A stretch of DNA of 64,000 nt from Arion vulgaris (GCA_020796225.1 CM036765.1:31834066-31898065), one strand, 5' to 3'; positions 42,656-52,829 are shown, numbered from the stretch's first letter. The notes: generated by a model not told the origin, from the sequence alone. Made by a program: numbers and translations.

Positions 42656-43172
42656 CTTTCCAGATTGTGTTGAGCATGGCGAAAGCTGGGCTTGTTTCTG
42701 GATTTTCCAATGATCTTTCCATATTACCGCCCTTTGATACTGCACTTCCATCATAGTGTTATTGTAGATACACTAAAACGTCTTTTCATCACATTGCTGT
42801 TGTAGATACACTTCAAAACTTATGGGTTTTTTTAACTGATATATTTGAATCCCATGTGTTATGGGTGCCTAGATGGGTGTTCAGTTCCTTTTAACCAAAT
42901 CTGGTTAACAGTTCCAGCGTCAGATAACTTATGCAGTAGGTCAGGCAACGCTTCTGAATAGTCCCAAAATTCAGAAAGTCTGGTTACCTATTTTCAATGT
43001 GCGACTAAAGAATGGGTTGTACCTTTATTTAACTCAAACCATGCCATTAACCACAATAGTGGTGAACAAATGTGCACCAATCACACCACCAGCTAATACA
43101 GTGGATTTCCACATTGAGTAATTTTTGTCTCTTTCTACTAAATCTTTAAAAGTGTGTATCATAGCTATAAGT

Positions 43173-43174
<2 letters not shown>
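42656..43174. other. No recognisable feature
   Basis: Unique AT-rich spacer. Confidence 0.4.

Positions 43175-43250
<76 letters not shown>
43175..43250. repeat. (AT)n microsatellite, about 37 units
   Basis: An almost pure ta tract with one tacata interruption near 43205. It can extrude as a cruciform. The 128-codon frame across it (repeated YI) is an artefact. Confidence 0.95.
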
Positions 43251-43253
<3 letters not shown>

Positions 43254-43383
43254 TTAATGTGATGCATACTGTAAACTCTGTCAATGCCGGTTCCAAGCCC
43301 GGATGAAAAGGAGGAGGACTTGTGCGTGAGGCCAGCTACCTCATCACAAGAAATTGAAATAGCTACAGAAACTTGTAAGAAAG

Positions 43384-43965
43384 GACGCCAATTCAGGAGA
43401 AGTGATGAAATCAGAGACATGTCTGGTCAACCACTAGTGACAACTGTTATAAGAAAGAGAAGATGGAGATATGTTGGGCACACCTTGAGGAGAAATGATC
43501 AACGAATTTCGTCCGAGTGGTTACCGGGGCCCAAATTTGGGGTGTAAAGAATGGAACCACTGTTACCTGCCACGCATGTCGTAAGAGGCGACTAAGGAGG
43601 TTTGGATGAAATTGGATGCACATGTCCTAAACGTGTAGAAGTCTATGTGTTTAGGGGCCTACCAAACCAATGTGCAACGTATACACGTTCTTGGCAAAGA
43701 TCAAACATATCACAAAGAGTGATTAAAATTGGTCGTAAAGAACGAACGCAAAGAAGAAGAAGAAGAAGATCAACGAATATCAAAGCAGGCATTGAAGTGG
43801 GATGCAAAGGGTTCAAGAAAGAGAGGTCGACCTAAGGAGACCCTGAAACGAACTTTGCTGAGAGAAGCAGGAAATATCGGTCTCAGTTCCATGGAGGAGA
43901 TTGAGCAAGTTGCCCAGGATAGAGCGGCATGGAGAAATTACTTGCAGACCCTATGTAACGTATAA
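43384..43965 (+). pseudogene. LINE RT C-terminal region interrupted by SINE-C
   Basis: 43384-43507 reads GRQFRRSDEIRDMSGQPL, TTVIRKRRWRYVGHTLRRN. The SINE then intervenes (43508-43767). Coding resumes at 43779 with SKQALKWDAKGSRKRGRPKE, TLKRTLLREAGNIGLSSMEE and QVAQDRAAWRNYLQTLCNV-stop. Apart from the SINE the frame is nearly clean, so this is the best-preserved C-terminus of the family also seen at 9800, 12700 and 17285. Palm and endonuclease absent. Confidence 0.85.
43508..43767 (+). mobile_element. SINE-C copy, full length, with 11-bp target-site duplication
   Basis: 260 bp, flanked by gatcaacgaat at 43497-43507 and 43768-43778. Begins ttcgtccgagtggttaccgg; middle catgtcgtaagaggcgac; later cacgttcttggcaaagatc and catatcacaaagagtgatt; tail aagaagaagaagaag. 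The precise duplication and intact RT codons on both sides prove retroposition into the RT remnant. Confidence 0.93.
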
Positions 43966-44829
43966 CGGTACGAGAGGAATTATTATTATTATTATATTAT
44001 TATACTGCTAACAAGGCGAACATAGAAGCTGTGAGTGTTAAACAACAGTGTGCCCTAAAACACTTGTGTTAACATTCATGATATGGAGAGAGTTCAGCAC
44101 CGTCCATTGGTGCACACATCAAGTTGACTATCAATAATCTTCAACACACACAAGATCAATGAAGAATAAAGACACCAGCAACTTATTATATTTAATAAAA
44201 TGTAAGTGTTCAGCAGACTTCGTGAAAACTTGAATTCAGAACATGCTGACAACGGACCACGACAGGGATTTCTTTGAGTATAGCTCTCCCAAGTGATCAA
44301 TGAGTTTCACCCAAGCATCTGTTGCTGGTAATACCCATGTAACAGTGTACGACTTCACAGACAAAATATGAATATGTCAAAGGGTCACGTTTTTTTATAT
44401 ACATCCATACAGGATAACATTCAGACTGGCACTTTGTTGTTGGCCCTGCATTTGTTTTCTTTGTATATTTTTCTTTCTCTTTGACCGTGACCTTTAAGAA
44501 AAATACGGTCTGAGAGGCTATTCAGTACTGAATGTTCACAATTCTTATACAGGACCAAACGTACAACCATAACGCAAATATATTCATTCAATCTATACTG
44601 ATTCACATCCAAACGTTAGCGTGTATGGAAGAAATTAGACCAAGAAAACGAAAGTACATAGGGTTGAAGATCTGAAATAAATCTGGGAATACAGTGCGGA
44701 AAAGCTGATGCACAAACTTTGACTTGGAATAGTTCTTGACGCGAGCTGTTTGCTCAAACATAGAGATTCGCGAGAAAATCTGAAATTTGAGTGAAACGAA
44801 ACCACGAAAATTAGATAAATACGCAGAAA
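43966..44829. other. No gene; (ATT)n at 43979-44003
   Basis: A short tta/att tract follows the RT end, where a LINE tail would be expected. The remainder to 44829 shows no recognisable feature. Confidence 0.4.
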
Positions 44830-44970
44830 TGGATTGTTTGTTTCTTTGCGTTCGTTATTTTCAAACACAACCCTTTTTTGTGATCGATGTGGTCTTCGCT
44901 GAGAATGTGAGTACGTTGAGACACCCGTCAAGTCCTACGGCACATAGTGCAGGCACATCGGATTTTTAGT
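44830..44970 (-). mobile_element. SINE-F copy running into the 32-bp array
   Basis: tttgtttctttgcgttcg, tgtgatcgatgtggtc, gagaatgtgagtacgttgag, cacccgtcaagtcctacggc, then gttaaagtgtatgcatagta, where the SINE's 5' segment becomes the first array unit. Order agrees with 42235-42425. Confidence 0.7.
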
Positions 44971-46690
44971 TAAAGTGTATGCATAGTATCGAACAGGACA
45001 CACAAAGTGTATGCATAGTATCGAACAGGACACACAAAGTGTATGCATAGTATCGAACAGGACACACAAAGTGTATGCATAGTATCGAACAGGACACACA
45101 AAGTGTATGCATAGTATCGAACATGACACACAAAGTGTATGCATAGTATCGAACAGGACACACAAAGTGTATGCATAGTATCGAACAGGACACACAAAGT
45201 GTATGCATAGTATCGAACAGGACACACAAAGTATATGCATAGTATCGAACAAGGACACACAAAAGTGTATGCATAGTATCGAACAGGACACACAAAGTGT
45301 ATGCATAGTATCGAACAGGACACACAAAGTGTATGCATAGTATCGAACAGGACACACAAAGTGTATGCATAGTATCGAACAGGACACACAAAGTGTATGC
45401 ATAGTATCGAACAGGACACACAAAGTGTATGCATAGTATCGAACAGGACACACAAAGTGTATGCATAGTATCGAACAGGACACACAAAGTGTATGCATAG
45501 TATCGAACAGGACACACAAAGTGTATGCATAGTATCGAACAGGACACACAAAGTGTATGCATAGTATCGAACAGGACACACAAAGTGTATGCATAGTATC
45601 GAACAGGACACACAAAGTGTATGCATAGTATCGAACAGGACACACAAAGTGTATGCATAGTATCGAACAGGACACACAAAGTGTATGCATAGTATCGAAC
45701 AGGACACACAAAGTGTATGCATAGTATCGAACATGACACACAAAGTGTATGCATAGTATCGAACAGGACACACAAAGTGTATGCATAGTATCGAACAGGA
45801 CACACAAAGTGTATGCATAGTATCGAACAGGACACACAAAGTGTATGCATAGTATCGAACAGGACACACAAAGTGTATGCATAGTATCGAACAGGACACA
45901 CAAAGTGTATGCATAGTATCGAACAGGACACACAAAGTGTATGCATAGTATCGAACAGGACACACAAATTGTATGCATAGTATCGAACAGGACACACAAA
46001 GTGTATGCATAGTATCGAACAGGACACACAAAGTGTATGCATAGTATCGAACAGGACACACAAAGTGAATGCATAGTATCGAACAGGACACACAAAGTGT
46101 ATGCATAGTATCGAACAGGACACACAAAGTGTATGCATAGTATCGAACAGGACACACAAAGTGTATGCATAGTATCGAACAGGACACACAAAGTGTATGC
46201 ATAGTATCGAACAGGACACACAAAGTGTATGCATAGTATCGAACAGGACACACAAAGTGTATGCATAGTATCGAACAGGACACACAAAGTGTATGCATAG
46301 TATCGAACAGGACACACAAAGTGTATGCATAGTATCGAACAGGACACACAAAGTGTATGTATAGTATCGAACAGGACACACAAAGTGTATGCATAGTATC
46401 GAACAGGACACACAAAGTGTATGCATAGTATCGAACATGACACACAAAGTGTATGCATAGTATCGAACAGGACACACAAAGTGTATGCATAGTATCGAAC
46501 AGGACACACAAAGTGTATGCATAGTATCGAACAGGACACACAAAGTGTATGCATAGTATCGAACAGGACACACAAAGTGTATGCATAGTATCGAACATGA
46601 CACACAAAGTGTATGCATAGTATCGAACAGGACACACAAAGTGTGCATAGATCGAACAGACAAGTGTAGCGTATCGAACAGGGCACACAA
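44971..46690. repeat. 32-bp minisatellite, about 53 copies
   Basis: Unit: aaagtgtatgcatagtatcg then aacaggacacac. Very uniform; rare variants are aacatgac, gaatgc and aaattgta. Because 32 is not divisible by 3 and the minus strand lacks stops in every register, all three minus frames stay open for about 570-600 codons. These are artefacts of composition. The last units (46640-46690) are deletion-rich. The unit matches the SINE-F 5' segment (reverse of 40066-40096) with about six differences in 33. Confidence 0.97.
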
Positions 46691-46704
46691 AGTGTACAGA
46701 TGGG

Positions 46705-46965
46705 TCACCCGTGTGTTGCCAGGGCTCTCAAGGGAGCAAAGAATAGTAACACTGCTACCTACAAGGCATGTCATAAGAGGCGACTGGGGTAAGATCGTAG
46801 GAAAGCTACCCTAGTAAATAAAAAACGTCGCAGGAATCGAATGGGCTGGCCCACTTGTATGCACATAACTGGCACAATGTACAATCTCTCTTAGGCGCAG
46901 ATCATAAATAGATGACAAAGAATAGTTAGTTAACAAGTGGTGGATATGCAGCGTTCAAAGAAGAA
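46705..46965 (+). mobile_element. SINE-D copy
   Basis: cccgtgtgttgccagggctc, aaagaatagtaacactgct, aaggcatgtcataagaggcg, ataactggcacaatgtac, tggatatgcagcgttcaaag and an aagaagaagaag tail. It lies at the right edge of the 32-bp array. Confidence 0.8.
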
Positions 46966-47330
46966 GAAGTACAGACTGTAACTAAGATTTTACAAACAGA
47001 AAGAACACCCACTTTGAAGTAACACGTCTGGAGTTATAATGTAACATAGTATCAGATATGATAGGTCCATCAGAGCTGACTCGTGCCTAGCAGAAATAGA
47101 TGAAGAACAATTGAAAACGAAACAGTTTGTCAAGGCGGGTGATCTAGCTGCACATGGTACAGGATCTAATGAATGCAAGTTGACAAATATAATCAAAATT
47201 TGAAAAAGACAAACATGTTGTTGTTCAATGTCTACACAATGAGTCCGGTTCTCTTGATGTATGTTGTTGTGCTTGTTAGTTCATCAAGGCTTCCAAACAG
47301 CTTTACATAGATGTTTGTATTTGACATGGT
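46966..47330. other. No recognisable feature
   Basis: Unique spacer. Confidence 0.4.
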
Positions 47331-47425
47331 ACGTCTGGCCGAATGAATTAGAAGACGGGCTCCCATTCGGAAGATCCAGGTTCAATCCACGGTAAAGCCA
47401 AGAAGTCATTTTTTGGATCGGGAGC
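47331..47425 (+). mobile_element. SINE-J head
   Basis: tRNA-like head: A box ctggccgaatgaattagaag and B box ccaggttcaatccacgg, then taaagccaagaagtcatttt. The same head, reversed, begins the SINE at 10591-10833. Confidence 0.5.
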
Positions 47426-47431
47426 GTAAAG

Positions 47432-48324
47432 AAACAATTATCCTTTCGTTCGCTTGAAATATTGTCTCTATATTCAATGTTGTCTCTTGTATGAACTTCA
47501 CTGTCTTTTGTAGCTCACACAGAGGTCCGTGTAGTTTTCTGTCGAGTGTTGTTTCGTTAGGCCAGTGAGTTTTACCTCAGTGTATCATATTCGGGGCAGT
47601 CTTGAAGTATGTGCTCGGCAGTCTGGTGTGCCTGTTCAAATGTAGAAAAGCGAAACACGTACAAACAAAGTACTATGTTCAAATGTACACAATGGCTGAA
47701 TTGCCAATCTTGAATTGTGTATACATGTAGCTGCGGAGTCGATTGTATCCTGTTCTAAGGGTCAGAATGACAGCTTGTTCCAATCTGCTCATATTATAGT
47801 AATCGTCTTCTGTTGGTATTTATGGCTTTCTGATTAATTTAATCGTCCTTTTCTTTTGGTGGTAGGTAACTGGCACATCCGGTTGCTCTCTTGCAGCATC
47901 TTCCTTGGCCAATCGGTCTGCTGTTTCATTGCCTGGTATTCCACAGTGAGAGGGTATTCACTGCAAGACGACCCTGCGCTGTATGGAAAGTTTAGACAGT
48001 AGCGTCTGTAGACCTGGCAATTTTATGGACTGGGGTGCTTGAAGTGCTGATTTTGCATCAGTCAAAAATACAACAGGGTGAGGATGGAGTTTGGTATTCA
48101 ACAATTTCTCAGGTGCCACCTTGATTGCCTGAATTTCTGCATCATAGTTGTGATAGAATTTCCCCGTTGGTACTTTAATCGCATTTCTAGCGTTTTTTGG
48201 GTATTCTATGTACACTCCTGCTCCTCCATTCTTCACTGCATTTTCTGCTGACCCATCCGTGCATACCCGGACCCAGAGATCATGTGGGTATTCTTCATCA
48301 AGTAAACTGAGAGTGACTGTCTTG
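47432..48324 (-). pseudogene. LINE RNase H domain to 3' end, one nonsense codon in RNase H
   Basis: From about 48324 down: TLSLLDEEYPHDLWVRVCTD, GSAENAVKNGGAGVYIEYP, YDAEIQAIKVAPEK, VVFLTDAKSALQA, then a TGA (complement at 47958) where Trp is expected, and IPSHCGIPGNETADRLAKED. The RNase H catalytic set is visible: D in TDGSA, E in AEIQ, D in LTDAKS, H in SHCGI and D in ADRLA. Farther on come a GYNRLRSYMYTQFKIGNS region and a TAEHILQDCPEYD knuckle (47600-47720), and the 3' non-coding end shared with three orphan LINE tails in the window. The RT domain upstream is missing; SINE-J sequence abuts at 48325. Confidence 0.85.
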
Positions 48325-48430
48325 CGCTGTAGGCTGTGAAAAAATGATAACCTGAACAGTTTCGTGACGACCGTACTAGCCATGCGGCCGTTAAATTCCG
48401 TGTACTCATGTCTCCAATGTCCTACACTAT
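48325..48430 (+). mobile_element. SINE-J body fragment
   Basis: aacctgaacagtttcgtgac and actagccatgcggccg match the reverse complement of 10640-10760 (catggctagtgcagtcgc, gaagctgttcaggc). It interrupts the LINE coding region. Confidence 0.5.
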
Positions 48431-48469
48431 CATAAAAAGTGATATTAGAGGCAGTAACCACAGCTTTTT

Positions 48470-48717
48470 TTGTGTGTCACTGTTGGCGAGTGTTCTTGTT
48501 GGCGAGTGTTCTTGCTGGCGACTGTTCTTGCTGGCGAGATTTCCACAATTGATTCATCAGGTGACAATCTTGCAAGATGTGTTCGGCTGTCTGTACTGTC
48601 TGTACTGTCTGTCCACGTGCACATGTAGGTGATGGAACCAGTCTTAGTCTGTGTTATGTGACTGTTCAGTCTATTGTGCCAAGTTCTGAAGCAAAACAAT
48701 ATCACATTTCTTGCTCT
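48470..48717 (-). pseudogene. RNase H-type LINE C-terminal fragment
   Basis: From 48717 down: RARNVILFCFRTWHNRLNSH, TQTKTGSITYMCTW, a segment equivalent to the LRxGHNRLxxH region before the Cys knuckle in this LINE class. Two small repeats have grown inside it: ctgtactgt units near 48593-48612 and an 18-bp repeat at 48483-48540. The hAT MITE at 48726 inserted next to it, and weakly similar residues continue beyond the MITE at 49188-49240. Confidence 0.55.
48483..48540. repeat. 18-bp tandem repeat, about 3-4 copies
   Basis: Units of ttggcgagtgttcttgct type, with gact for gagt in one copy. Confidence 0.85.
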
Positions 48718-48725
48718 ATCTAAAT

Positions 48726-49179
48726 CATAGATTCCCAAACTTTTTCGGTCCACCGCCCACTTTGCATAACATAAACTTTGTAACGCCCACCTCCCTACAC
48801 ATTATAACAGTTTGCCAACGCCCCCACATATATACATGCTATATTTTCTCTTTGACATAGAACACTGATATATATTTATGTAACACATGGTCAATTTTCA
48901 AATGATTATATGCATGAAATAGAAAAGTGATGAAAAAATGGATCGCGCAAGACGGGCATAAGATGAATTAAAATGCAGAATTCAAATTTGAAATGATTAT
49001 TCAATCACAAAATCACGAAAATAATTTATTTTAAAATATTTATTATTAATGTCCTTTTTAAGGAGCCACCGATCCCTAATCGTCTGAACATCCCCTAAAT
49101 TCTTCTGAACCCATTATCGCCCCATTAGAACGCTTCAGCGCCCTCTGGGAGGCGGTACCGCCCGCTTTGAGAAACGCTG
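48726..49179. mobile_element. Non-autonomous hAT transposon (MITE), 454 bp
   Basis: Flanked by a perfect 8-bp duplication atctaaat at 48718-48725 and 49180-49187, the length made by hAT transposases. The ends are imperfect inverted repeats: catagattcccaaacttttt on the left against cagcgtttctcaaagcgggc (reverse complement of the right end). The inner parts also match (ccaccgccc versus taccgcctccc). The interior (48800-49100) is AT-rich and non-coding. A hAT transposase would have to be supplied in trans. The hAT remnant at 23274-25512 is of the right superfamily but not necessarily the partner. Confidence 0.85.
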
Positions 49180-49187
49180 ATCTAAAT

Positions 49188-49339
49188 AGTGCTAATTATA
49201 TCTTTGTCTGTCCTCTTTTCTAATGACCTTGATGAGGGTTAACATTTGCTTAAGAATAAAACTGCTAGAAAATATAACAGTCTTCTCTCTTACAAGACCG
49301 TTTTAAAGAAAGAAATAATGAAGATCAATTGATCACCGG
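49188..49339. other. Short flank of the hAT MITE
   Basis: Possibly the continuation of the LINE remnant split by the MITE (minus strand near 49190-49240). No other feature. Confidence 0.35.
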
Positions 49340-49472
49340 ATCAAGTTATCAAAGATATCAAACCGTATCAAGTTATCAAAGATATCAAACCGTATCAAGT
49401 TATCAAAGATATCAAACCGTATCAAGTTATCAAAGATATCAAACCGTATCAAGTTATCAAAGATATCAACGG
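49340..49472. repeat. 27-bp tandem repeat, 5 copies
   Basis: Perfect units of gtatcaagttatcaaagata then tcaaacc. Confidence 0.95.
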
Positions 49473-49884
49473 CTACAAAACAACTCAATTCAATCCATTG
49501 ATGACAATAAGGGCACACAAACGAGTGTCACTCACAGCACAAGTTGCTATAGTGTGTTTTAATGTAGATCCCGTTCTTTTGGTGTGTGGCTATCGAATCG
49601 AAAGTACCTTAATTTAACTCAAACAATGTCACTAACCACAATAGACGCGTACAAAGAGGTAAACCTTTCAAGTTTTTATGGCATCTTTTTTTTATGTATT
49701 TATAAAAAAAAAATTTAATTTATCAAATTTATTTTTCAAGATTAAATTTTTTCACTAAACATTATATTGAATTATATATATTAGTGTGATATAAACTGAA
49801 AACAATGTAAATACAAACATTTGTGTGATGAAGATTATGATATAAAAATATTGAGGTGAGAGCTCAGTAATTTCCATGGTATAG
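49473..49884. other. No recognisable feature
   Basis: Very AT-rich (tttttttatgtatttataaa near 49690); no gene signal. Confidence 0.4.
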
Positions 49885-50090
49885 AAAGAGTTAAGCAGGT
49901 CACAGAGTTCAAATGCCTGGTAACAATTCTTACAGATGAGAAATTTGACTGAGAAATCCAAACAATATGACAGAAAGCCAGGGCAGCAACATACCAACTG
50001 ACACCATAGTGAAACAGGCGAACATCAGCATACACCTTGGACGACAGGTTATAGAAAATGTTTTCATACCAACACTCACCATTAAAGGAA
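49885..50090 (+). pseudogene. LINE RT fragment of the 11050-11790 family
   Basis: Reads KQVTEFKCLVTILTDEKFD, a stop, EIQT, then QKARAATYQLTP and, after a shift, GRQVIENVFIPTLT. This aligns with VSEFKYLGNTFTEDGKLDR...TYQIAPLLQH...IKSIILPTL at 11050-11790. It stops at about 50090 where a different RT family starts (KEVDTFTYL), so two LINE pieces are joined. Confidence 0.6.
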
Positions 50091-52296
50091 GTGGACACAT
50101 TTACATATCTGGTAAGTGTTATCAACATTCAAAGTGGCTCAGATGAAGATGTTAGGGTTAGAATACACAAGACAAGATCAACATTCAAAGTGTCTCAGAT
50201 GAAGATGTTAGGGTTAGAATACAAAAGACAAGATCAACATTCAAAGTGTCTCAGATGAAGATGTTAGGGTTAGAATACAAAAGGCAAGATCAACATTCAA
50301 AGTGGCTCAGATGAAGATGTTAGGGTTAGAATACAAAAGACAAGATCAACATTCAAAGTGGCTCAGATGAAGATGTTAGGGTTAGAATACAAAAGACAAG
50401 ATCAACATTCAAAGTGTCTCAGATGAAGATGTTAGGGTTAGAATACAAAAGACAAGATCAACATTCAAAGTGTCTCAGATGAAGATGTTAGGGTTAGAAT
50501 ACAAAAGGCAAGATCAACATTCAAAGTGGCTCAGATGAAGATGTTAGGGTTAGAATACAAAAGACAAGATCAACATTCAAAGTGGCTCAGATGAAGATGT
50601 TAGGGTTAGAATACAAAAGACAAGATCAACATTCAAAGTGGCTCAGATGAAGATGTTAGGGTTAGAATACAAAAGACAAGATCAACATTCAAAGTGGCTC
50701 AGATGAAGATGTTAGGGTTAGAATACAAAAGACAAGATCAACATTCAAAGTGGCTCAGATGAAGATGTTAGGGTTAGAATACAAAAGACAAGATCAACAT
50801 TCAAAGTGTCTCAGATGAAGATGTTAGGGTTAGAATACAAAAGACAAGATCAACATTCAAAGTGGCTCAGATGAAGATGTTAGGGTTAGAATACAAAAGA
50901 CAAGATCAACATTCAAAGTGTCTCAGATGAAGATGTTAGGGTTAGAATACAAAAGACAAGATCAACATTCAAAGTGTCTCAGATGAAGATGTTAGGGTTA
51001 GAATACAAAAGGCAAGATCAACATTCAAAGTGGCTCAGATGAAGATGTTAGGGTTAGAATACAAAAGACAAGATCAACATTCAAAGTGGCTCAGATGAAG
51101 ATGTTAGGGTTAGAATACAAAAGACAAGATCAACATTCAAAGTGGCTCAGATGAAGATGTTAGGGTTAGAATACAAAAGACAAGATCAACATTCAAAGTG
51201 GCTCAGATGAAGATGTTAGGGTTAGAATACAAAAGACAAGATCAACATTCAAAGTGGCTCAGATGAAGATGTTAGGGTTAGAATACAAAAGACAAGATCA
51301 ACATTCAAAGTGTCTCAGATGAAGATGTTAGGGTTAGAATACAAAAGACAAGATCAACATTCAAAGTGGCTCAGATGAAGATGTTAGGGTTAGAATACAA
51401 AAGACAAGATCAACATTCAAAGTGGCTCAGATGAAGATGTTAGGGTTAGAATACAAAAGACAAGATCAACATTCAAAGTGGCTCAGATGAAGATGTTAGG
51501 TTAGAATACAAAGACAAGATCAACATTCAAAGTGGCTCAGATGAAGATGTTAGGGTTAGAATACAAAAGACAAGATCAACATTCAAAGTGGCTCAGATGA
51601 AGATGTTAGGGTTAGAATACAAAAGGCAAGATCAACATTCAAAGTGGCTCAGATGAAGATGTTAGGGTTAGAATACAAAAGGCAAGATCAGCATTCAAGG
51701 TGGCTCAGATGACGATGTTAGGGTTAGAATACAAAAGGCAAGATCAGCATTCAAGGTGGCTCAGATGACGATGTTAGGGTTAAAATACAAAAGACAAGAT
51801 CAGCATTTGCCATTCTGAAGAACATATGGAGTTCAAGAATGATCAGGAATAAGACTAAGATAATGATATTTAATTCAAATGTCAAGGCTGTCCTTCTGTA
51901 TGGAGCGGAGACATGGAGAACAACTAATGGGAACACCACAAAGTTGCAGACATTCATCAATAGATGACTTCGCAGGATACTCCATCTGCGACAGTATGAC
52001 AGGACTACAAACAGGGAACTCTGGAATAGAACAGGACAACGACAGGTGGAACAAGAGATAAGGAGCAGAATGTGGCGATGGATAGGACACACACTAAGGA
52101 AACCCCTAACAGCATCACAAGACAGGCTCTCTGATGGAACCCCCAGGACAATAGAGGTAGGGGAAGACAGAAACACATAGAGACGGAATGCAACAAAATA
52201 GGGAGAGAGTGGAGAAATCTGGAAAGGATGGCCTTGGATAGGCGGGCTTGGAAGGCCTTGGTTGCGGACTTATGCTTCCCTAGAGGCGAAGGGTGA
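50091..52296 (+). pseudogene. LINE RT C-terminal region inflated by an internal 56-bp array
   Basis: 50091-50180 reads KEVDTFTYLVSVINIQSG, SDEDVRVRIHKTRSTF. The next 1.6 kb is tandem copies of the last codons. From 51797 the protein resumes: RSAFAILKNIWSSRMIRNK, KAVLLYGAETWRTTNGN, LQTFINR then a stop and LRRILHLR, the GH motif RWIGHTLRKP, and after a frameshift ERMALDRRAWKALVADLCFP with RGEG-stop (stop 52294-52296). Length and order match a normal LINE RT tail once the array is ignored. Because 56 is not a multiple of 3, the array itself destroys the frame. Confidence 0.85.
50128..51790. repeat. 56-bp minisatellite inside RT coding sequence, about 30 copies
   Basis: agatgaagatgttagggtta recurs every 56 bp from 50141 to 51763 (one unit is 2 bp short near 51500). 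Each unit encodes GSDEDVRVRI and KTRSTF of the RT in one frame. Variants alternate tggctcag/tgtctcag and aaaaga/aaaagg in repeated blocks, indicating block-wise copying. The final two or three units (gatgacg, caaggtgg) are the most diverged and resemble the ancestral RT codons (RSAF). The embedded ttagggttag is part of the codons, not telomere. Confidence 0.96.
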
Positions 52297-52326
52297 AGAC
52301 GAAGTAGACTCTGTTTTAGGTGTCAA

Positions 52327-52815
52327 AACTTCCGTGTATTGCCGGGGTTCTCAAGAGGAACAGCGAATAGTAACGCTGTGACCTTCAAGGCATGTCGTAA
52401 CAGACGACTGGGGTAGGGTCCTATGGAAGCTACATGCCCGTTTGCCCATCGTGTTCGTAGCGCGTTGGACTACGGGTGACTATCCCTCTGTGTGTGCGGG
52501 TTAAATTCCGCGGGATGGCAGAAAAAGCCACAGATTCCCCAGATTTACTGTGTTCGTGGCACCGAACCGAAGGGTTACGATATCCATGGCACCGAGTCGA
52601 AGAGCTGAAAAGCTCAAGTGCTTCTGGATCGGGAAAAAATATTAAAAATGGAAGCTACACTAGTAAATAAAAATCGTCGCAGATATTGGATGTGCTGGCC
52701 TACTTATAGACGCACAACTTGCGCAACGTACAATAGCTCTTAGGATCAGATCACATACAAATCCCAAAGAGTGGCTTAACAAGTGGTCGATATGGAGCGT
52801 TTGAAGAAGAAGAAG
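52327..52815 (+). mobile_element. SINE-D copy split by SINE-A
   Basis: The 5' part 52327-52433 (ccgtgtattgccggggttct, aaggcatgtcgtaacagacg) and 3' part 52648-52815 (gtaaataaaaatcgtcgc, cttaggatcagatcacatac, gtggtcgatatggagcg, aagaagaagaag) are separated by SINE-A at 52434-52647. The 3' part is the closest visible relative of the terminal array's unit. Confidence 0.88.
52434..52647 (+). mobile_element. SINE-A copy nested in SINE-D
   Basis: 214 bp, flanked by atggaagctac at 52423-52433 and 52648-52658. Starts atgcccgtttgcccatcg, with A-box-like tcgtagcgcgttggac and a B box altered to gggttaaattccgc. The host SINE-D is therefore older. Confidence 0.93.
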
Positions 52816-52829
52816 AATATGACAAAAAA

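Noticed and set aside
43175..43250. Replication origin or matrix attachment site based on the (AT)n tract
   Set aside because: A simple AT microsatellite alone is not evidence. No accompanying motif was found.
44935..46774. Cys-rich proteins of 570-600 residues on the minus strand
   Set aside because: Three overlapping frames are equally open across a 32-bp repeat, which is the signature of composition rather than selection for one protein.
50128..51790. Interstitial telomere repeats (ttagggttag in every unit)
   Set aside because: The motif is only 10 bp per 56-bp unit and is explained by RT codons (DVRVRI).
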